A stretch of DNA of 64,000 bases from Flexibacter flexilis DSM 6793 (GCF_900112255.1 NZ_FOLE01000005.1:186001-250000), one strand, 5' to 3'. Counted from the stretch's first letter, positions 49,968 through 58,841 are shown. Notes: generated from the letters alone by a model not told the origin. Numbers and translations are program-made.

Positions 49968-50119
49968 TGCCCTGCACATTGATTTTTGCGGCAGCTTTAG
50001 CCATATTGCCAAAACATTGACCAATATTTTCAAAACCTAATGGCTCAACAGAGCTTTGTTTGTTATATTTTCAATTGAAATACTAAAACTTTTATTTACG
50101 TCATTTACATACAAGTATT

Positions 50120-51319
50120 ATGAACCCATCATCTGATTATTTGGTAGATAAAAGAGGCTATTACGGCGAGTTTGGCGGCGCATTTATTCCCGAAATGCTT
50201 TTCCCTAACGTGGAAGAGTTGCGCCAAAACTACCTGAGCATCATCGCTGAGCCGAGTTTTAAAGCCGAATTTGAGGCGTTACTTACCGACTACGTGGGCC
50301 GGCCTACGCCTTTGTATTTTGCCAAACGTCTTTCCGAAAAATATGGCGCACAGATTTATCTCAAGCGCGAAGACCTTTGCCACACAGGCGCACATAAAGT
50401 AAACAACACGATTGGGCAAATATTGGTAGCTCGCAAACTGGGCAAACAACGCATCGTAGCCGAAACAGGCGCAGGACAACACGGCGTGGCAACGGCCACC
50501 GTCTGCGCACTGATGGGTATGGAATGTATTGTGTATATGGGTGAGTTGGATATTGCACGCCAAAAGCCTAATGTGGACAGAATGAAGATGTTAGGCGCGA
50601 AAGTTGTACCCGCTACATCGGGCAGCCGCACGCTCAAAGATGCCACCAACGAGGCCATGCGCCATTGGATTAACAACCCCACAGACACGCATTATATTAT
50701 TGGGTCGGTGGTCGGGCCGCACCCGTACCCCGACATGGTGGCGCGTTTTCAGTCGGTTATTTCTGCCGAAATACGCCAGCAACTCTCCGAAAAAACAGGT
50801 TCGCCCCTCCCCGACTACGTAGTCGCTTGTGTGGGCGGCGGTAGCAATGCGGCAGGTGCGTTTTATCATTTCGTGGACGATGTCAGCGTAAAATTAGTGG
50901 CCGTAGAAGCCGCAGGACAAGGCGTAAGCTCTGGCCATTCTGCCGCTACCACGGCACTGGGCAAAGTGGGCGTGTTGCATGGCAGCAAATCCATTTTGAT
51001 GCAAACAGCTGACGGACAAGTAATTGAGCCTTATTCTATTTCGGCAGGCCTCGACTACCCCGGCATTGGCCCCATGCACGCGCATTTGTTCGCCTCTGGG
51101 CGCGGAACGTTTTTGTCGGCAACCGATGCGCAGGCCTTGGCCGCAGGCTTTGAGCTTTGCAAACTCGAAGGCATTATTCCAGCGTTAGAATCGGCGCACG
51201 CGCTGGCCGCTTTGCCGATGCTCGGCGCGACAGCCAACCAAACCGTTGTCGTGAATCTTTCGGGGCGCGGCGACAAAGATTTGGCGACTTATTCGGCTCA
51301 TTTACCCAATCAAGACTAA
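50120..51319 (+). CDS. trpB: Tryptophan synthase beta chain
   Basis: A 399-residue PLP enzyme of usual length. It begins with [16 protein letters not shown] and has the PLP lysine in [14 protein letters not shown] (Lys93), [20 protein letters not shown] and the phosphate-binding loop [13 protein letters not shown]. It joins indole to serine to make tryptophan, in complex with TrpA, whose gene starts 9 bp downstream. The other trp genes are not in the window, so this is a separate trpBA unit or the end of a split operon. Confidence 0.96.
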   Translation: MNPSSDYLVDKRGYYGEFGGAFIPEMLFPNVEELRQNYLSIIAEPSFKAEFEALLTDYVGRPTPLYFAKRLSEKYGAQIYLKREDLCHTGAHKVNNTIGQILVARKLGKQRIVAETGAGQHGVATATVCALMGMECIVYMGELDIARQKPNVDRMKMLGAKVVPATSGSRTLKDATNEAMRHWINNPTDTHYIIGSVVGPHPYPDMVARFQSVISAEIRQQLSEKTGSPLPDYVVACVGGGSNAAGAFYHFVDDVSVKLVAVEAAGQGVSSGHSAATTALGKVGVLHGSKSILMQTADGQVIEPYSISAGLDYPGIGPMHAHLFASGRGTFLSATDAQALAAGFELCKLEGIIPALESAHALAALPMLGATANQTVVVNLSGRGDKDLATYSAHLPNQD

Positions 51320-51328
51320 CCCTTTGCC

Positions 51329-52114
51329 ATGCTCACAACGACACGATTAAAATCGCTTTTTTCCGATAAAAAAAACAATCTCCTTTCCGTATATTTTACG
51401 GCTGGGTTCCCACAACTCACTGACACACTGCCCATTTTGGAAGCACTGGAAGCGGCAGGCGCAGACATCGTGGAAATAGGAATGCCTTATTCTGACCCCG
51501 TAGCAGACGGCGAAACCATTCAGCAAAGCAACGGCACGGCTTTAGACAACGGCATGAGTGTAGCCTTGCTTTTTGAGCAATTGGCCGCCATGCGCCAAAC
51601 TGTGACGCTGCCCGTGTTGCTGATGGGTTATATCAATCCTGTATTGCAATTTGGGATAGAAAAATTTTGTGCGCAATGCCAAGCCGTCGGGGTGGACGGA
51701 CTCATTTTGCCCGATTTGCCGTTGCAGGTGTACGAAGAAGAATACAAGGCTATTTTTGAAAAATACGGCCTTTGCAATGTGTTTTTGATTACGCCCCAAA
51801 CCTCCGAGCAGCGTATTCAGCTCATCGACCAATTGTCTGATTCGTTCGTCTATATGGTTTCGTCGGCGAGCGTAACAGGCACAAAAACAGGCATTAGCCA
51901 CGAACAAGAACATTATTTTGAACGTATTGAGGTCATGCAGTTGCGCAACCCGCGTTTGATTGGTTTCGGGATTTCTAATCACGAAACTTTCGCGACAGCC
52001 AGCCGCCATGCCAACGGCGCGATTATTGGGAGTGCGTTTATCAAACTTTTGCAAAAACATGGCGCATCTGCCGAGGCTATCAAGACTTTTGTAAAAGAAA
52101 TAAAAGGATTATAG
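51329..52114 (+). CDS. trpA: Tryptophan synthase alpha chain
   Basis: A 261-residue TIM-barrel protein with catalytic Glu49 and Asp60 in ADIVEIGMPYSDPVADGETI, plus VDGLILPDLPL and FVYMVSSASVTGTK. It cleaves indole-3-glycerol phosphate and passes indole to TrpB. It starts 9 bp after trpB. No terminator hairpin is seen right after the stop; the 3' region is instead occupied by the composite/tandem repeat array. Confidence 0.96.
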   Translation: MLTTTRLKSLFSDKKNNLLSVYFTAGFPQLTDTLPILEALEAAGADIVEIGMPYSDPVADGETIQQSNGTALDNGMSVALLFEQLAAMRQTVTLPVLLMGYINPVLQFGIEKFCAQCQAVGVDGLILPDLPLQVYEEEYKAIFEKYGLCNVFLITPQTSEQRIQLIDQLSDSFVYMVSSASVTGTKTGISHEQEHYFERIEVMQLRNPRLIGFGISNHETFATASRHANGAIIGSAFIKLLQKHGASAEAIKTFVKEIKGL

Positions 52115-52168
52115 TTTTGTAATAAATTGAATCTGAAAGAGGCATTATGTTAGTGAAAAAGAGATATC

Positions 52169-52716
52169 ACGCCTACGGCGTTCTTCTTGATGCTAAAATA
52201 ACATTCTACAAAGATGACAAGCCTAAAGGCTTTGAGTTGCACAAAACTGCCAGTATTGAAATTTTGGCAAAAATTAACGGCGGAAATATTTTTGAGCTAT
52301 AAAAAATCCATTAGGATTGGAATATTGGCAAAAATTAACGTAACAAAAAGGCTAAAGGCTTTGAGTTGCGCAAAACCGCCAGTATCGGAATATTAGCAAC
52401 ACTAACGAGGCAAAAAGATTTTGAGCTATAAAAATCCGTTAGGATTGAAATATTGGCAAAAATTAACGTAACAAAAAGGCTAAAGGCTTTGAGTTGCGCA
52501 AAACCGCCAGTATCGGAATATTAGCAACACTAACGAGGCAAAAAGATTTTGAGCTATAAAAATCCGTTAGGATTGAAATATTGGCAAAAATTAACGTAAC
52601 AAAAAGGCTAAAGGCTTTGAGTTGCGCAAAACCGCCAGTATCGGAATATTAGCAACACTAACGAGGCAAAAAGATTTTGAGCTATAAAAAATCCTTTAGG
52701 ATTGAAATATTGGTAG
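52169..52716 (-). repeat. Composite hairpin element, copy 3, expanded by tandem duplication
   Basis: Read on the minus strand, the locus begins with CTACCAATA (52708-52716) and AATCC-TAAA-GGATT (52690-52703). It ends with AAGCC-TTTA-GGCTT (52219-52232), ATCTTTGTAGA (52205-52215) and ACGCC-GTA-GGCGT (52169-52181). This is the same order as copies 1 and 2, but the interior has grown from about 25 to about 460 bp through the tandem repeat at 52219-52707. Confidence 0.65.
52219..52707. repeat. 128-bp tandem repeat, about four copies
   Basis: TATTGGCAAAAATTAACG recurs at 52323, 52451 and 52579, giving a 128-bp period. Units 52323-52450 and 52451-52578 appear identical; 52579-52707 differs only near its end. 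A diverged, shortened first unit (52219-52322) keeps an intact AAGCC/GGCTT hairpin, whereas the three later units share a C-to-G change that breaks it. There is no significant ORF. Confidence 0.85.
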
Positions 52717-52848
52717 CAGCAAGCCCGATACGATGCGTTTGGAACGCTGTTAGGCGTGACATCTGAAACATCGGTTGGGCAAATGACCAAACCTCATCTC
52801 TAAGGTTTAATTTTATTGAAATAAACTTCTAATTATCAATAATTTAGA

Positions 52849-53322
52849 ATGAAAAAAGACTTAGCATTTATGAATGAAGCCGTCGCCCAATCCCTGAAGG
52901 GAATGTTGGCAGGCGAAGGCGGCCCGTTTGGGGCAGTGGTGGTAAAAGATGGCCAAATCGTGGGGCGTGGCAACAACCGCGTAACCTCCAGCAACGACCC
53001 CACCGCACACGCTGAAGTAGAGGCGATTCGGGACGCATGCCGTAACCTCAACACCTTTCAGCTCGACGGCTGTGTACTTTATACGTCCTGCGAACCTTGC
53101 CCCATGTGTTTGGGCGCGATTTATTGGGCCAGACCCGACAAAGTATATTACGCCAACACGCGCGAAGACGCCGCCGACATTGGTTTTGATGACAACATGA
53201 TTTATGAAGAACTCAATGTGCCGATGAGTGGCCGCCGCATTCCGTTTGCACAAATTGGCAGGGAATTTGCTATGGATGTGTTCAGGCAATGGACAGAGAA
53301 AACCAATAAAATTCAATATTAA
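52849..53322 (+). CDS. guaD: Guanine deaminase (CDA-superfamily)
   Basis: A 157-residue zinc deaminase with ligands in DPTAHAEVEAI (His54, proton-shuttle Glu56) and CEPCPMCLGAIYWA (Cys84, Cys87). The later segment DIGFDDNMIYEEL is the signature that separates the small bacterial guanine deaminases (GuaD, Bacillus type) from tRNA adenosine deaminase TadA. It converts guanine to xanthine in purine salvage. It has no operon partner; upstream lies the repeat array. Confidence 0.88.
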   Translation: MKKDLAFMNEAVAQSLKGMLAGEGGPFGAVVVKDGQIVGRGNNRVTSSNDPTAHAEVEAIRDACRNLNTFQLDGCVLYTSCEPCPMCLGAIYWARPDKVYYANTREDAADIGFDDNMIYEELNVPMSGRRIPFAQIGREFAMDVFRQWTEKTNKIQY

Positions 53323-53530
53323 AATTACGTGTAGCGACCCAAAAATACGCCTGCAATACATAGAAACAATGTATTGTTAAGCAAAAATATTTTATCTTTC
53401 AACCAAACACAACGCATTGAAAATCATACAATTTATTATGTAGAAGTTGCAGTGTACAAAGGAAAGAATAAAACATTACACAACATTTGTACTGGTACAT
53501 GAGTTATATTACCAATAAAGCAAAAAAAAC

Positions 53531-53559
53531 TTGCTTATTCAATAGTTTTCATATCTTTG
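53531..53559 (+). promoter_or_regulatory. Bacteroidota-type promoter
   Basis: TTG (53531-53533), 18-bp spacer, TATCTTTG (53552-53559), 49 bp before the lipoprotein gene at 53609. Confidence 0.65.
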
Positions 53560-53608
53560 CCAAGCATTTAGAAAATTTTTCTTTCACACTAAAAACGTTA
53601 AAAAAACA

Positions 53609-54169
53609 ATGAAAAAGTTCGCAATTTATGCCTTCGCTCTTTTCGCTTCTGCAACAACTCTTACAAGCTGCGGCGATGACGATGAAACTACACCAAAAGT
53701 AGCTACCAACCTTTACACAGCTAAAATCGTAGGTGCACAAACAGCAACAGCAGGCTCATTCCTTTCTACATCAAAAGGAGAAGTATATTTGACAAGCGAT
53801 TCGGCAAACTTCACTGCAAACAAAGTAGATGTTAGCTTTGCACAAATCGGCGGAGACTTTACTCCTACTTTTATTTCTCTTGATTCAAGAGCAGGAAAAG
53901 GCTTGACTAAAGTTGTAACTAACACAGCTACTACTTATTTCCGTGAAAGTACTTTGACTAAAGCTCAATTTGATACAGCTGCTGCTTATATCAAAGGCAT
54001 TACTTCATCTGCTTCTAAAACTCAGTCAGTAGCACAAGGTAAAGTATATGAAGTAGTTTCTAGTGTAGGTGGTACTACTACAAAAGCATTGCTTTATGTA
54101 TCTAACTTGACTACAACAAGTTCTAACACTACAGGTTCTGTTACTGTTGATGTTAAGACTGTAAAATAA
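53609..54169 (+). CDS. Hypothetical lipoprotein, paralogue A
   Basis: A 186-residue lipoprotein (signal ending TTLTSC, Cys at 21, followed by GDDDE). The mature part is Thr/Ser/Ala-rich with beta-strand character: GSFLSTSKGEVYLTSDSANF, NKVDVSFAQIGG, FISLDSRAG, LYVSNLTTTS. I know no family for it. Its nearest relative is the next gene (54272), which shares the signal type, the G-x-F-L-S motif, the NKV strand and the SLDSR motif in the same order. The gene has a good promoter and a strong terminator, so it is likely expressed on its own. Confidence 0.8.
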   Translation: MKKFAIYAFALFASATTLTSCGDDDETTPKVATNLYTAKIVGAQTATAGSFLSTSKGEVYLTSDSANFTANKVDVSFAQIGGDFTPTFISLDSRAGKGLTKVVTNTATTYFRESTLTKAQFDTAAAYIKGITSSASKTQSVAQGKVYEVVSSVGGTTTKALLYVSNLTTTSSNTTGSVTVDVKTVK

Positions 54170-54197
54170 TCTGAATTAAATTTCAGTTATGACATAT

Positions 54198-54237
54198 AAA
54201 AAAGCCGCGTTGCCGTTGGGTAGCGCGGCTTTTTTTA
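54198..54237 (+). terminator. Terminator of lipoprotein gene A
   Basis: 12-bp stem AAAAAAGCCGCG / CGCGGCTTTTTT. The loop region contains TTGCCGTTGGGTA, also found in the terminator of gene B. Confidence 0.85.
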
Positions 54238-54271
54238 TTATAATTGCAATGTTTAATCCTAATATAAAACA

Positions 54272-54841
54272 ATGAAAAAAACATTACTGTACGCCCTTTT
54301 CTGTACGATGGGCTTGGCTGCCACCTCCTGCGGTGATGATGCTACTCCCGAACCAACACTCAATCCTGCTGATACTTTAGGAAGGATTAGTTACGACATC
54401 ACTTTGGGTAAAAAAGCACCCCAAACAGGGAATTTTTTGTCTATTAAGAACGGGATTGCTTATAAAGCAGCCGATTCGACCAGTTTCGTTGAGAATAAAG
54501 TAAATTTATGCTTTGATACTGATGGTTATGGATTCCCGTATTTTGTTTCGCTTGATTCACGATTTAATAACAATACAGCCACATACTTCAACTTAAGCAA
54601 ACTCACCGCTAAGCAGTTTAATAACGTTTCGACCAATTATCTCCGCAAGTTAAAACCATCGCAAGACAAACATCAGACACTTCTATCCTCGGGAAATGGC
54701 TCGTTTGTTTTGGAGGTTGTTTCGGTTTCGGGAACCGATACAACCAAAGCACTTGTACAGGTACTCATGGTATTTGGTGCGATTCAGTTCGGCGATACGA
54801 CCAACGCTGGTAAGGCAATATTAAAAATAAAGACGTATTAG
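54272..54841 (+). CDS. Hypothetical lipoprotein, paralogue B
   Basis: A 189-residue lipoprotein (signal ending LAATSC, then GDD). It aligns with paralogue A over most of its length: GNFLSIKNGIAYKAADSTSF with GSFLSTSKGEVYLTSDSANF, NKVNLCF with NKVDVSF, FVSLDSRF with FISLDSRA, and SKLTAKQFNNV with STLTKAQFDTA. Divergence is large, so the duplication is old or the pair evolves quickly. No function can be assigned. The gene is followed by a terminator that also resembles that of A, so the whole gene-plus-terminator unit seems duplicated. Confidence 0.8.
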   Translation: MKKTLLYALFCTMGLAATSCGDDATPEPTLNPADTLGRISYDITLGKKAPQTGNFLSIKNGIAYKAADSTSFVENKVNLCFDTDGYGFPYFVSLDSRFNNNTATYFNLSKLTAKQFNNVSTNYLRKLKPSQDKHQTLLSSGNGSFVLEVVSVSGTDTTKALVQVLMVFGAIQFGDTTNAGKAILKIKTY

Positions 54842-54872
54842 CAATAAAATATGGACTACACCAGAAGCCACC

Positions 54873-54910
54873 ACAAAAGCCGCGTTGCCGTTGGGTAATG
54901 CGGCTTTTGT
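54873..54910 (+). terminator. Terminator of lipoprotein gene B
   Basis: 11-bp stem ACAAAAGCCGC / GCGGCTTTTGT with GTTGCCGTTGGGTAAT inside, nearly the same loop as at 54198-54237. The T-run is weaker. Confidence 0.7.
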
Positions 54911-55068
54911 ATTTAGGAAAGTTACGATTGTAAAGAATGTTATTTTTTGTGAGTATTGTTTTTGATAAAAATGATTTAGCTTTCATAAAAAAATGGGCTG
55001 TATCATAGTATAGGTTTGGTATTTTTTATATAATTACAGCAAAATTACCAAACCATATATAAATACTT

Positions 55069-56166
55069 ATGAAAAAGACCTATAAGTCCTTGTTGTCGTT
55101 GGCTTGCTCGGTAGTATTGGCAGGCACGGCCATGGCTACACCACCTTCCAACCTTAGTAGAGTTTTGTGGAAATACAAAACCAAAGCCGCTATTCACGCT
55201 TCGCCATTGGTGGCTGAAGGAGTGGTATATGTCGGCGGCTTGGATAGCACTTTGTATGCTGTGGATACAGCAGGCCGCGAAGTGTTCAAATTCCGCACAG
55301 CTGGCGCGATTTACTCTAAACCAGCTGTTTTAAATGGCGTTGTTTTCGTAGAAAGCAACGACGGGTATTTGTATGCCCTCGACAAAGCGGGAAAACAAAA
55401 ATGGAAATCGCGTATCGGCGAAAAAGGCCATTTGCATTATTATGACTATTGGGACTTTTATCATTCTTCACCGCTCGTACACGACGGCTTAGTATATGTG
55501 GGCAGTGGCGATGGCCATTTGTACGCATTTGAGGCCACCACAGGCAAGGAAAAATGGAAATTCAAAACAGGTAGCGTAGTGCGTTCGTCTCCAAAATTGC
55601 ACAACAACGCCATTTTCTTTGGTGGGTTTGATGGCACATTCTACGCCGTAGATGCCAAAACAGGTAAAGAAAAATGGAAATTCAAGACCAAAGGCGAAAT
55701 CCAATCGTCGGCGGCATTCCATGGCGGTAACGTATATTTCGGTAGCCGCGACCACAACGTTTATGCCCTCGAAGCCGAAACAGGCAAATTCGTTTGGATT
55801 TACAGCAGCCCAGAATCTTGGATTGTTTCCACGCCTATCATCAACCACGACTTGGTAATCGTAGGCTCAGCAGATGCCAGCAAAGTGGTAGCCATTGATG
55901 CGGCATCAGGCAAAGAGAAATGGATGTTCAAAACCGAGAAAAATGTATTCTCTTCGATGGTTTACAGCGAAGGTGTGATTTATTTCGGGGAAGGCAATGC
56001 TTATAACTTAGCTGATGAGCCGTCGTTTGTGTATGCACTGGACGCAACTTCTGGCCAAGAAAAAGGCCGCGTAAAAGTAGGCGGACAAGTTTGGTCTTCG
56101 CCAATGGTATCTAATGGCGTGGTGTTCTTTGGCTCAAATGATGGCCATATTTACGCCGTAAAATAA
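55069..56166 (+). CDS. Exported PQQ-type beta-propeller repeat protein
   Basis: A 365-residue protein with a signal peptide (cleaved near TAMA). It has about seven repeats of the PQQ/BamB-like blade: VYVGGLDSTLYAVDTAGREV, VYVGSGDGHLYAFEATTGKE, IFFGGFDGTFYAVDAKTGKE, VYFGSRDHNVYALEAETGKF and VFFGSNDGHIYAVK at the end. Most blades carry the KWKFKT/KWKSR segment. No PQQ-cofactor residues or dehydrogenase parts are seen, so it is a scaffold or binding propeller rather than a quinoprotein enzyme. It is not the BamB of a known operon here. A composite hairpin remnant and a 22-bp-stem terminator follow. Confidence 0.88.
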   Translation: MKKTYKSLLSLACSVVLAGTAMATPPSNLSRVLWKYKTKAAIHASPLVAEGVVYVGGLDSTLYAVDTAGREVFKFRTAGAIYSKPAVLNGVVFVESNDGYLYALDKAGKQKWKSRIGEKGHLHYYDYWDFYHSSPLVHDGLVYVGSGDGHLYAFEATTGKEKWKFKTGSVVRSSPKLHNNAIFFGGFDGTFYAVDAKTGKEKWKFKTKGEIQSSAAFHGGNVYFGSRDHNVYALEAETGKFVWIYSSPESWIVSTPIINHDLVIVGSADASKVVAIDAASGKEKWMFKTEKNVFSSMVYSEGVIYFGEGNAYNLADEPSFVYALDATSGQEKGRVKVGGQVWSSPMVSNGVVFFGSNDGHIYAVK

Positions 56167-56239
56167 TTATTGTATTGAGAGAGTAGATGCCGCCGACATT
56201 GGTAGTTATCTACTCTTTTCTAAAATTTATAAAGATGCC

Positions 56240-56305
56240 ACGCCCACAGGCGTTGGAAATAGCTGATATCGCCTTTACCCACAAAGATTACAATCCTAAC
56301 GGATT
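56240..56305 (+). repeat. Composite hairpin element, copy 4 (rearranged, partial)
   Basis: ACGCC-CACA-GGCGT (56240-56253) and AATCC-TAAC-GGATT (56292-56305) are intact. A decayed AAGCC module may remain as CACAAAGGCTTT near 56325-56336. The outer ACTAC/GTAGT stem is absent. It lies between convergent genes. Confidence 0.6.
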
Positions 56306-56372
56306 TAATTTTCAGGACAATATCACAAAGGCTTTAAAAGTTTTTTTTCTCAAAAAAATAAAGTTTATTTCG

Positions 56373-56425
56373 ATAAAACAGGCGAGGCGAAAAATTTTTT
56401 AAGTTTTTCGCCTCGCCTGTTTTAT
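56373..56425. terminator. Bidirectional terminator with 22-bp perfect stem
   Basis: ATAAAACAGGCGAGGCGAAA and two further bases (56373-56394) pair perfectly with 56404-56425 across a 9-nt loop. It separates the beta-propeller gene from convergent icd and can serve both. Confidence 0.85.
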
Positions 56426-56448
56426 TTTCACTAAAAACAAATTCTCAA

Positions 56449-57906
56449 TTACTCACCTTGTCCGAGTGAATAGCCTTTTACGCCATCGAACATATACAAG
56501 TTTTCCGTTTTGATAAAATCGAAACCAGCTTTTTGGATTCTGTCGAGCAAAGCCACAATTTCAGAATGTTTCACAGGTGCAACACCAGGATTTACTTCTG
56601 CTTTGTAGCGTGCGCGCCAGTGGCGAGTACAGAATGTTTCTGGCAAGCCGTCAGGCCATACCTTCACACCTCTGTTGCTCACAAGCGTAAGCGTAATGCC
56701 GTCGCCATTCAATTTAGATAAAGCGTTACCCAAATCGTTAGGAGAACCTTTATAGTCCAAGAACACGTCCACACCCATCAATTCTTTTTTCGCATCCACT
56801 TCTTTCGGAGGTGTAAGTTTAAAAGCGTGTTCCGCCTCCACAGAAGCCGAGTAATCAGCAGCTTTAAGGGTAGTTGGGCGTTGGCCTAAGCGTGCGATAA
56901 CTGCATCGGCGAAAGCAGCACAACCCACTTTTTCTTTGCTAAAACCTTCTGTGTAAACGTCGCCTGTATGGATACCGTCTTCAAGGGTTTTAAGCCACGC
57001 ATTTTGAATTTTTTCGGCAACGTCTGGCTGATTGATATGCACAAGCATCATAATCGCGCCGTTAAGCAAGCCCGAAGGGTTAGCGATGCCTTTACCCGCG
57101 ATGTCTGGCGCAGAACCGTGAATCGCTTCAAACATAGCGCATTGATCGCCGATGTTTGATGAGCCACACAAACCAACAGAGCCAGCCACTTGCGCTGCAA
57201 TGTCAGAAATAATGTCGCCGTATAGGTTAAGCGTTACGATTACGTCAAATTTTTCGGGAGTATCTGCCAAAAGAGCCGAGCCAATATCAATAATGCGGTG
57301 GTCTTTTTCGATTTCTGGATATTCTTCGCCAATTTCGTTGAACACTCTATGGAAAAGACCATCGGTCATTTTCATAATATTGTCTTTGGAGAAGCAAGTT
57401 ACTTTTTTGCGGCCATAAGCGCGAGCGTATTCAAAAGCGTAGCGTACGATGCGTTCGCAGCCTGGGCGGCTAATCAATTTAAGACATTGTACTACATCTG
57501 GTGTTTGTTGGTGTTCGATACCAGCGTAAAGGTCTTCTTCGTTTTCGCGGACAATTACCAAGTCCATGTGGTGCTTAGAAGCAACGTAAGGCGTAAGGGT
57601 CTGTACTGGGCGAACGTTGGCATAAAGACCAAGTGCTTTGCGAGCCGTAACGTTCAAACTTTTATAACCGCCGCCTTGTGGCGTTGTAATCGGAGCTTTC
57701 AAAAACACTTTGTTGGTGCGGAGTGAATCCCAAGCTTCAGGTCTGATACCAGAGGAAACACCACTTTTATAAACTTTTTCACCAATTTCGATTACTTCTG
57801 TTTCAATACGTGCGCCTGCCGCTTCTAAGATTCTAAGAGTTGCCTCCATGATTTCGGGGCCAATGCCATCACCATAGGCCACCGTAATTTTACGTTTATC
57901 TGACAT
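56449..57906 (-). CDS. icd: NADP-dependent isocitrate dehydrogenase (long, Thermus-type)
   Basis: A 485-residue enzyme. The N-terminus is KITVAYGDGIGPEIMEATLR; substrate-binding arginines lie in TPQGGGYKSLNVTARKALGLYANVRPV, and VRENEEDLYAGIE follows. The metal-binding segment LNLYGDIISDIAAQVAGSVG and the AIHGSAPDIAGKGIANP motif complete the beta-decarboxylating dehydrogenase core. The extra C-terminal domain of ~140 residues (from about 345, GVDVFLDYKGSPNDLG) marks the long Thermus/Rickettsia-type IDH. It converts isocitrate to 2-oxoglutarate in the TCA cycle. It is a single gene, ending at the long-stem terminator. Confidence 0.93.
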   Translation of the reverse strand: MSDKRKITVAYGDGIGPEIMEATLRILEAAGARIETEVIEIGEKVYKSGVSSGIRPEAWDSLRTNKVFLKAPITTPQGGGYKSLNVTARKALGLYANVRPVQTLTPYVASKHHMDLVIVRENEEDLYAGIEHQQTPDVVQCLKLISRPGCERIVRYAFEYARAYGRKKVTCFSKDNIMKMTDGLFHRVFNEIGEEYPEIEKDHRIIDIGSALLADTPEKFDVIVTLNLYGDIISDIAAQVAGSVGLCGSSNIGDQCAMFEAIHGSAPDIAGKGIANPSGLLNGAIMMLVHINQPDVAEKIQNAWLKTLEDGIHTGDVYTEGFSKEKVGCAAFADAVIARLGQRPTTLKAADYSASVEAEHAFKLTPPKEVDAKKELMGVDVFLDYKGSPNDLGNALSKLNGDGITLTLVSNRGVKVWPDGLPETFCTRHWRARYKAEVNPGVAPVKHSEIVALLDRIQKAGFDFIKTENLYMFDGVKGYSLGQGE

Positions 57907-58336
57907 TTATATTGTTGTTTGGTAAGATAAAAATTATTTACTGTACGTTGTAATTTAGTGCTATAAGTTGAAATCTATGCCACACACAAACTACATTACA
58001 CGCCAACGCTACCATATCCCAAGACAAAAAAGAGACACGCTCTCTCAAATGCAAACCTCCTTGTCGGGTTGGGAAAGATAAGGAATTTATATAAAATATA
58101 TTTGTGTGTTTGCTTCACAAATTTTCCAAATAAATTGTTTGGCCTGAAATGACTAATCTCATTAAATCGCGATTTTTTGAGAAAAAATTTTTGTAGAAAG
58201 TATTTGAGCCACGACTTATTTTGAAAAAAACAAACCTACCAAAATACTTTCAGCATACAAGACACGTTCTAGAGATAGTTTACTGCGTATGATATTTTTA
58301 ATAAAGCAATTTTCAACCTTAAAATTTAAAGAAACA
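57907..58336. other. Intergenic region between icd and the lysine-rich protein gene
   Basis: 430 bp of AT-rich sequence between divergent genes. TATATTTG at 58097-58104 could be a -7 box, but no TTG lies at the proper distance. No ORF, repeat module or strong hairpin is seen. The region is long enough to hide a small RNA, but nothing in it shows one. Confidence 0.4.
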
Positions 58337-58627
58337 ATGAAAAAATTTGTTTTAATGCTTGCCCTTGCTGTGGCTTGCTCTTCTTCTATCGCTTACGCAC
58401 AAAACGACGAAAAAAAACAAGAAGACCGTCCGAAAAAAGAACACGCTAAAAAAGATGGCGAAAAACCGAAAGATGGCAAAGCCCCCAAAGACGGAGAGAA
58501 ACCAAAAGACGGTAAAGCCCCTAAAAATGGCGAGAAACCGAAAGACAGCAAACGTCCAAGCAAAAAAGATGGTGAAAAACCAAAAGATGGAGAGCAAAAG
58601 CCTGCTGAATCTACAGAGGCCAACTAA
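58337..58627 (+). CDS. Small exported lysine-rich repeat protein
   Basis: A 96-residue protein from the ATG at 58337. The signal peptide (MKKFVLMLALAVACSSSIAY) is followed by an extremely basic, low-complexity mature part made of 6-7-residue units such as EKPKDGKAPKDG, repeated about six times with small changes. It has no cysteines after the signal and ends in an acidic tail (ESTEAN). The Lys-Pro-Asp-Gly pattern suggests an extended, disordered, cationic envelope peptide that might bind polyanions (inference). Its signal peptide closely resembles that of the next gene, so the two belong to one family of tiny exported proteins. A perfect 56-bp palindrome lies 29 bp after the stop. Confidence 0.75.
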   Translation: MKKFVLMLALAVACSSSIAYAQNDEKKQEDRPKKEHAKKDGEKPKDGKAPKDGEKPKDGKAPKNGEKPKDSKRPSKKDGEKPKDGEQKPAESTEAN

Positions 58628-58656
58628 TCCGCTCAATCTATTACAATCAATATAAA

Positions 58657-58712
58657 GCTATAAAACAACGACATGAGTCCATTATAATGGACTCATGTCG
58701 TTGTTTTATAGC
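58657..58712. repeat. Perfect 56-bp palindrome
   Basis: Two 28-bp arms, centre between 58684 and 58685, no mismatch and no spacer. The central twelve bases are CCATTATAATGG. It lies downstream of the lysine-rich protein gene and may act as a terminator, since GTTGTTTTATAGC ends the right arm, but no T-run follows outside it. A spacer-less palindrome of this length is unusual for a terminator. Confidence 0.85.
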
Positions 58713-58833
58713 ATACAAATAAAAAAATCATACAGACCACTTCTCTCCTATTTGAATTGCTTCTGAATTTTGTTTTATGGCACGATTTTGGAATAAAACT
58801 ACTACGCGGGCACTATTTCATACTAAAATCCGT

Positions 58834-58841
58834 TATATTTG
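58834..58841 (+). promoter_or_regulatory. Probable -7 box (TATATTTG) of the small Cys/Lys-rich protein gene
   Basis: TATATTTG matches TAnnTTTG and lies 66 bp before the ATG at 58908. No clear TTG is found at -33, so the call rests on the -7 box alone. Confidence 0.5.

Noticed and set aside
52214-52396. 60-codon frame in the repeat array
   Set aside because: It spans repeat units and exists only because the repeats lack stops in that frame. It has no leader or homology-like features.
52219-52707. Possible CRISPR array
   Set aside because: The 128-bp units are nearly identical over their whole length, with no short repeat alternating with unique spacers, and no cas genes are nearby. It is a tandem duplication.
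57907-58336. Possible small RNA in the icd upstream region
   Set aside because: No stable hairpin with T-run and no complete promoter is visible, so a small RNA cannot be supported from sequence alone.
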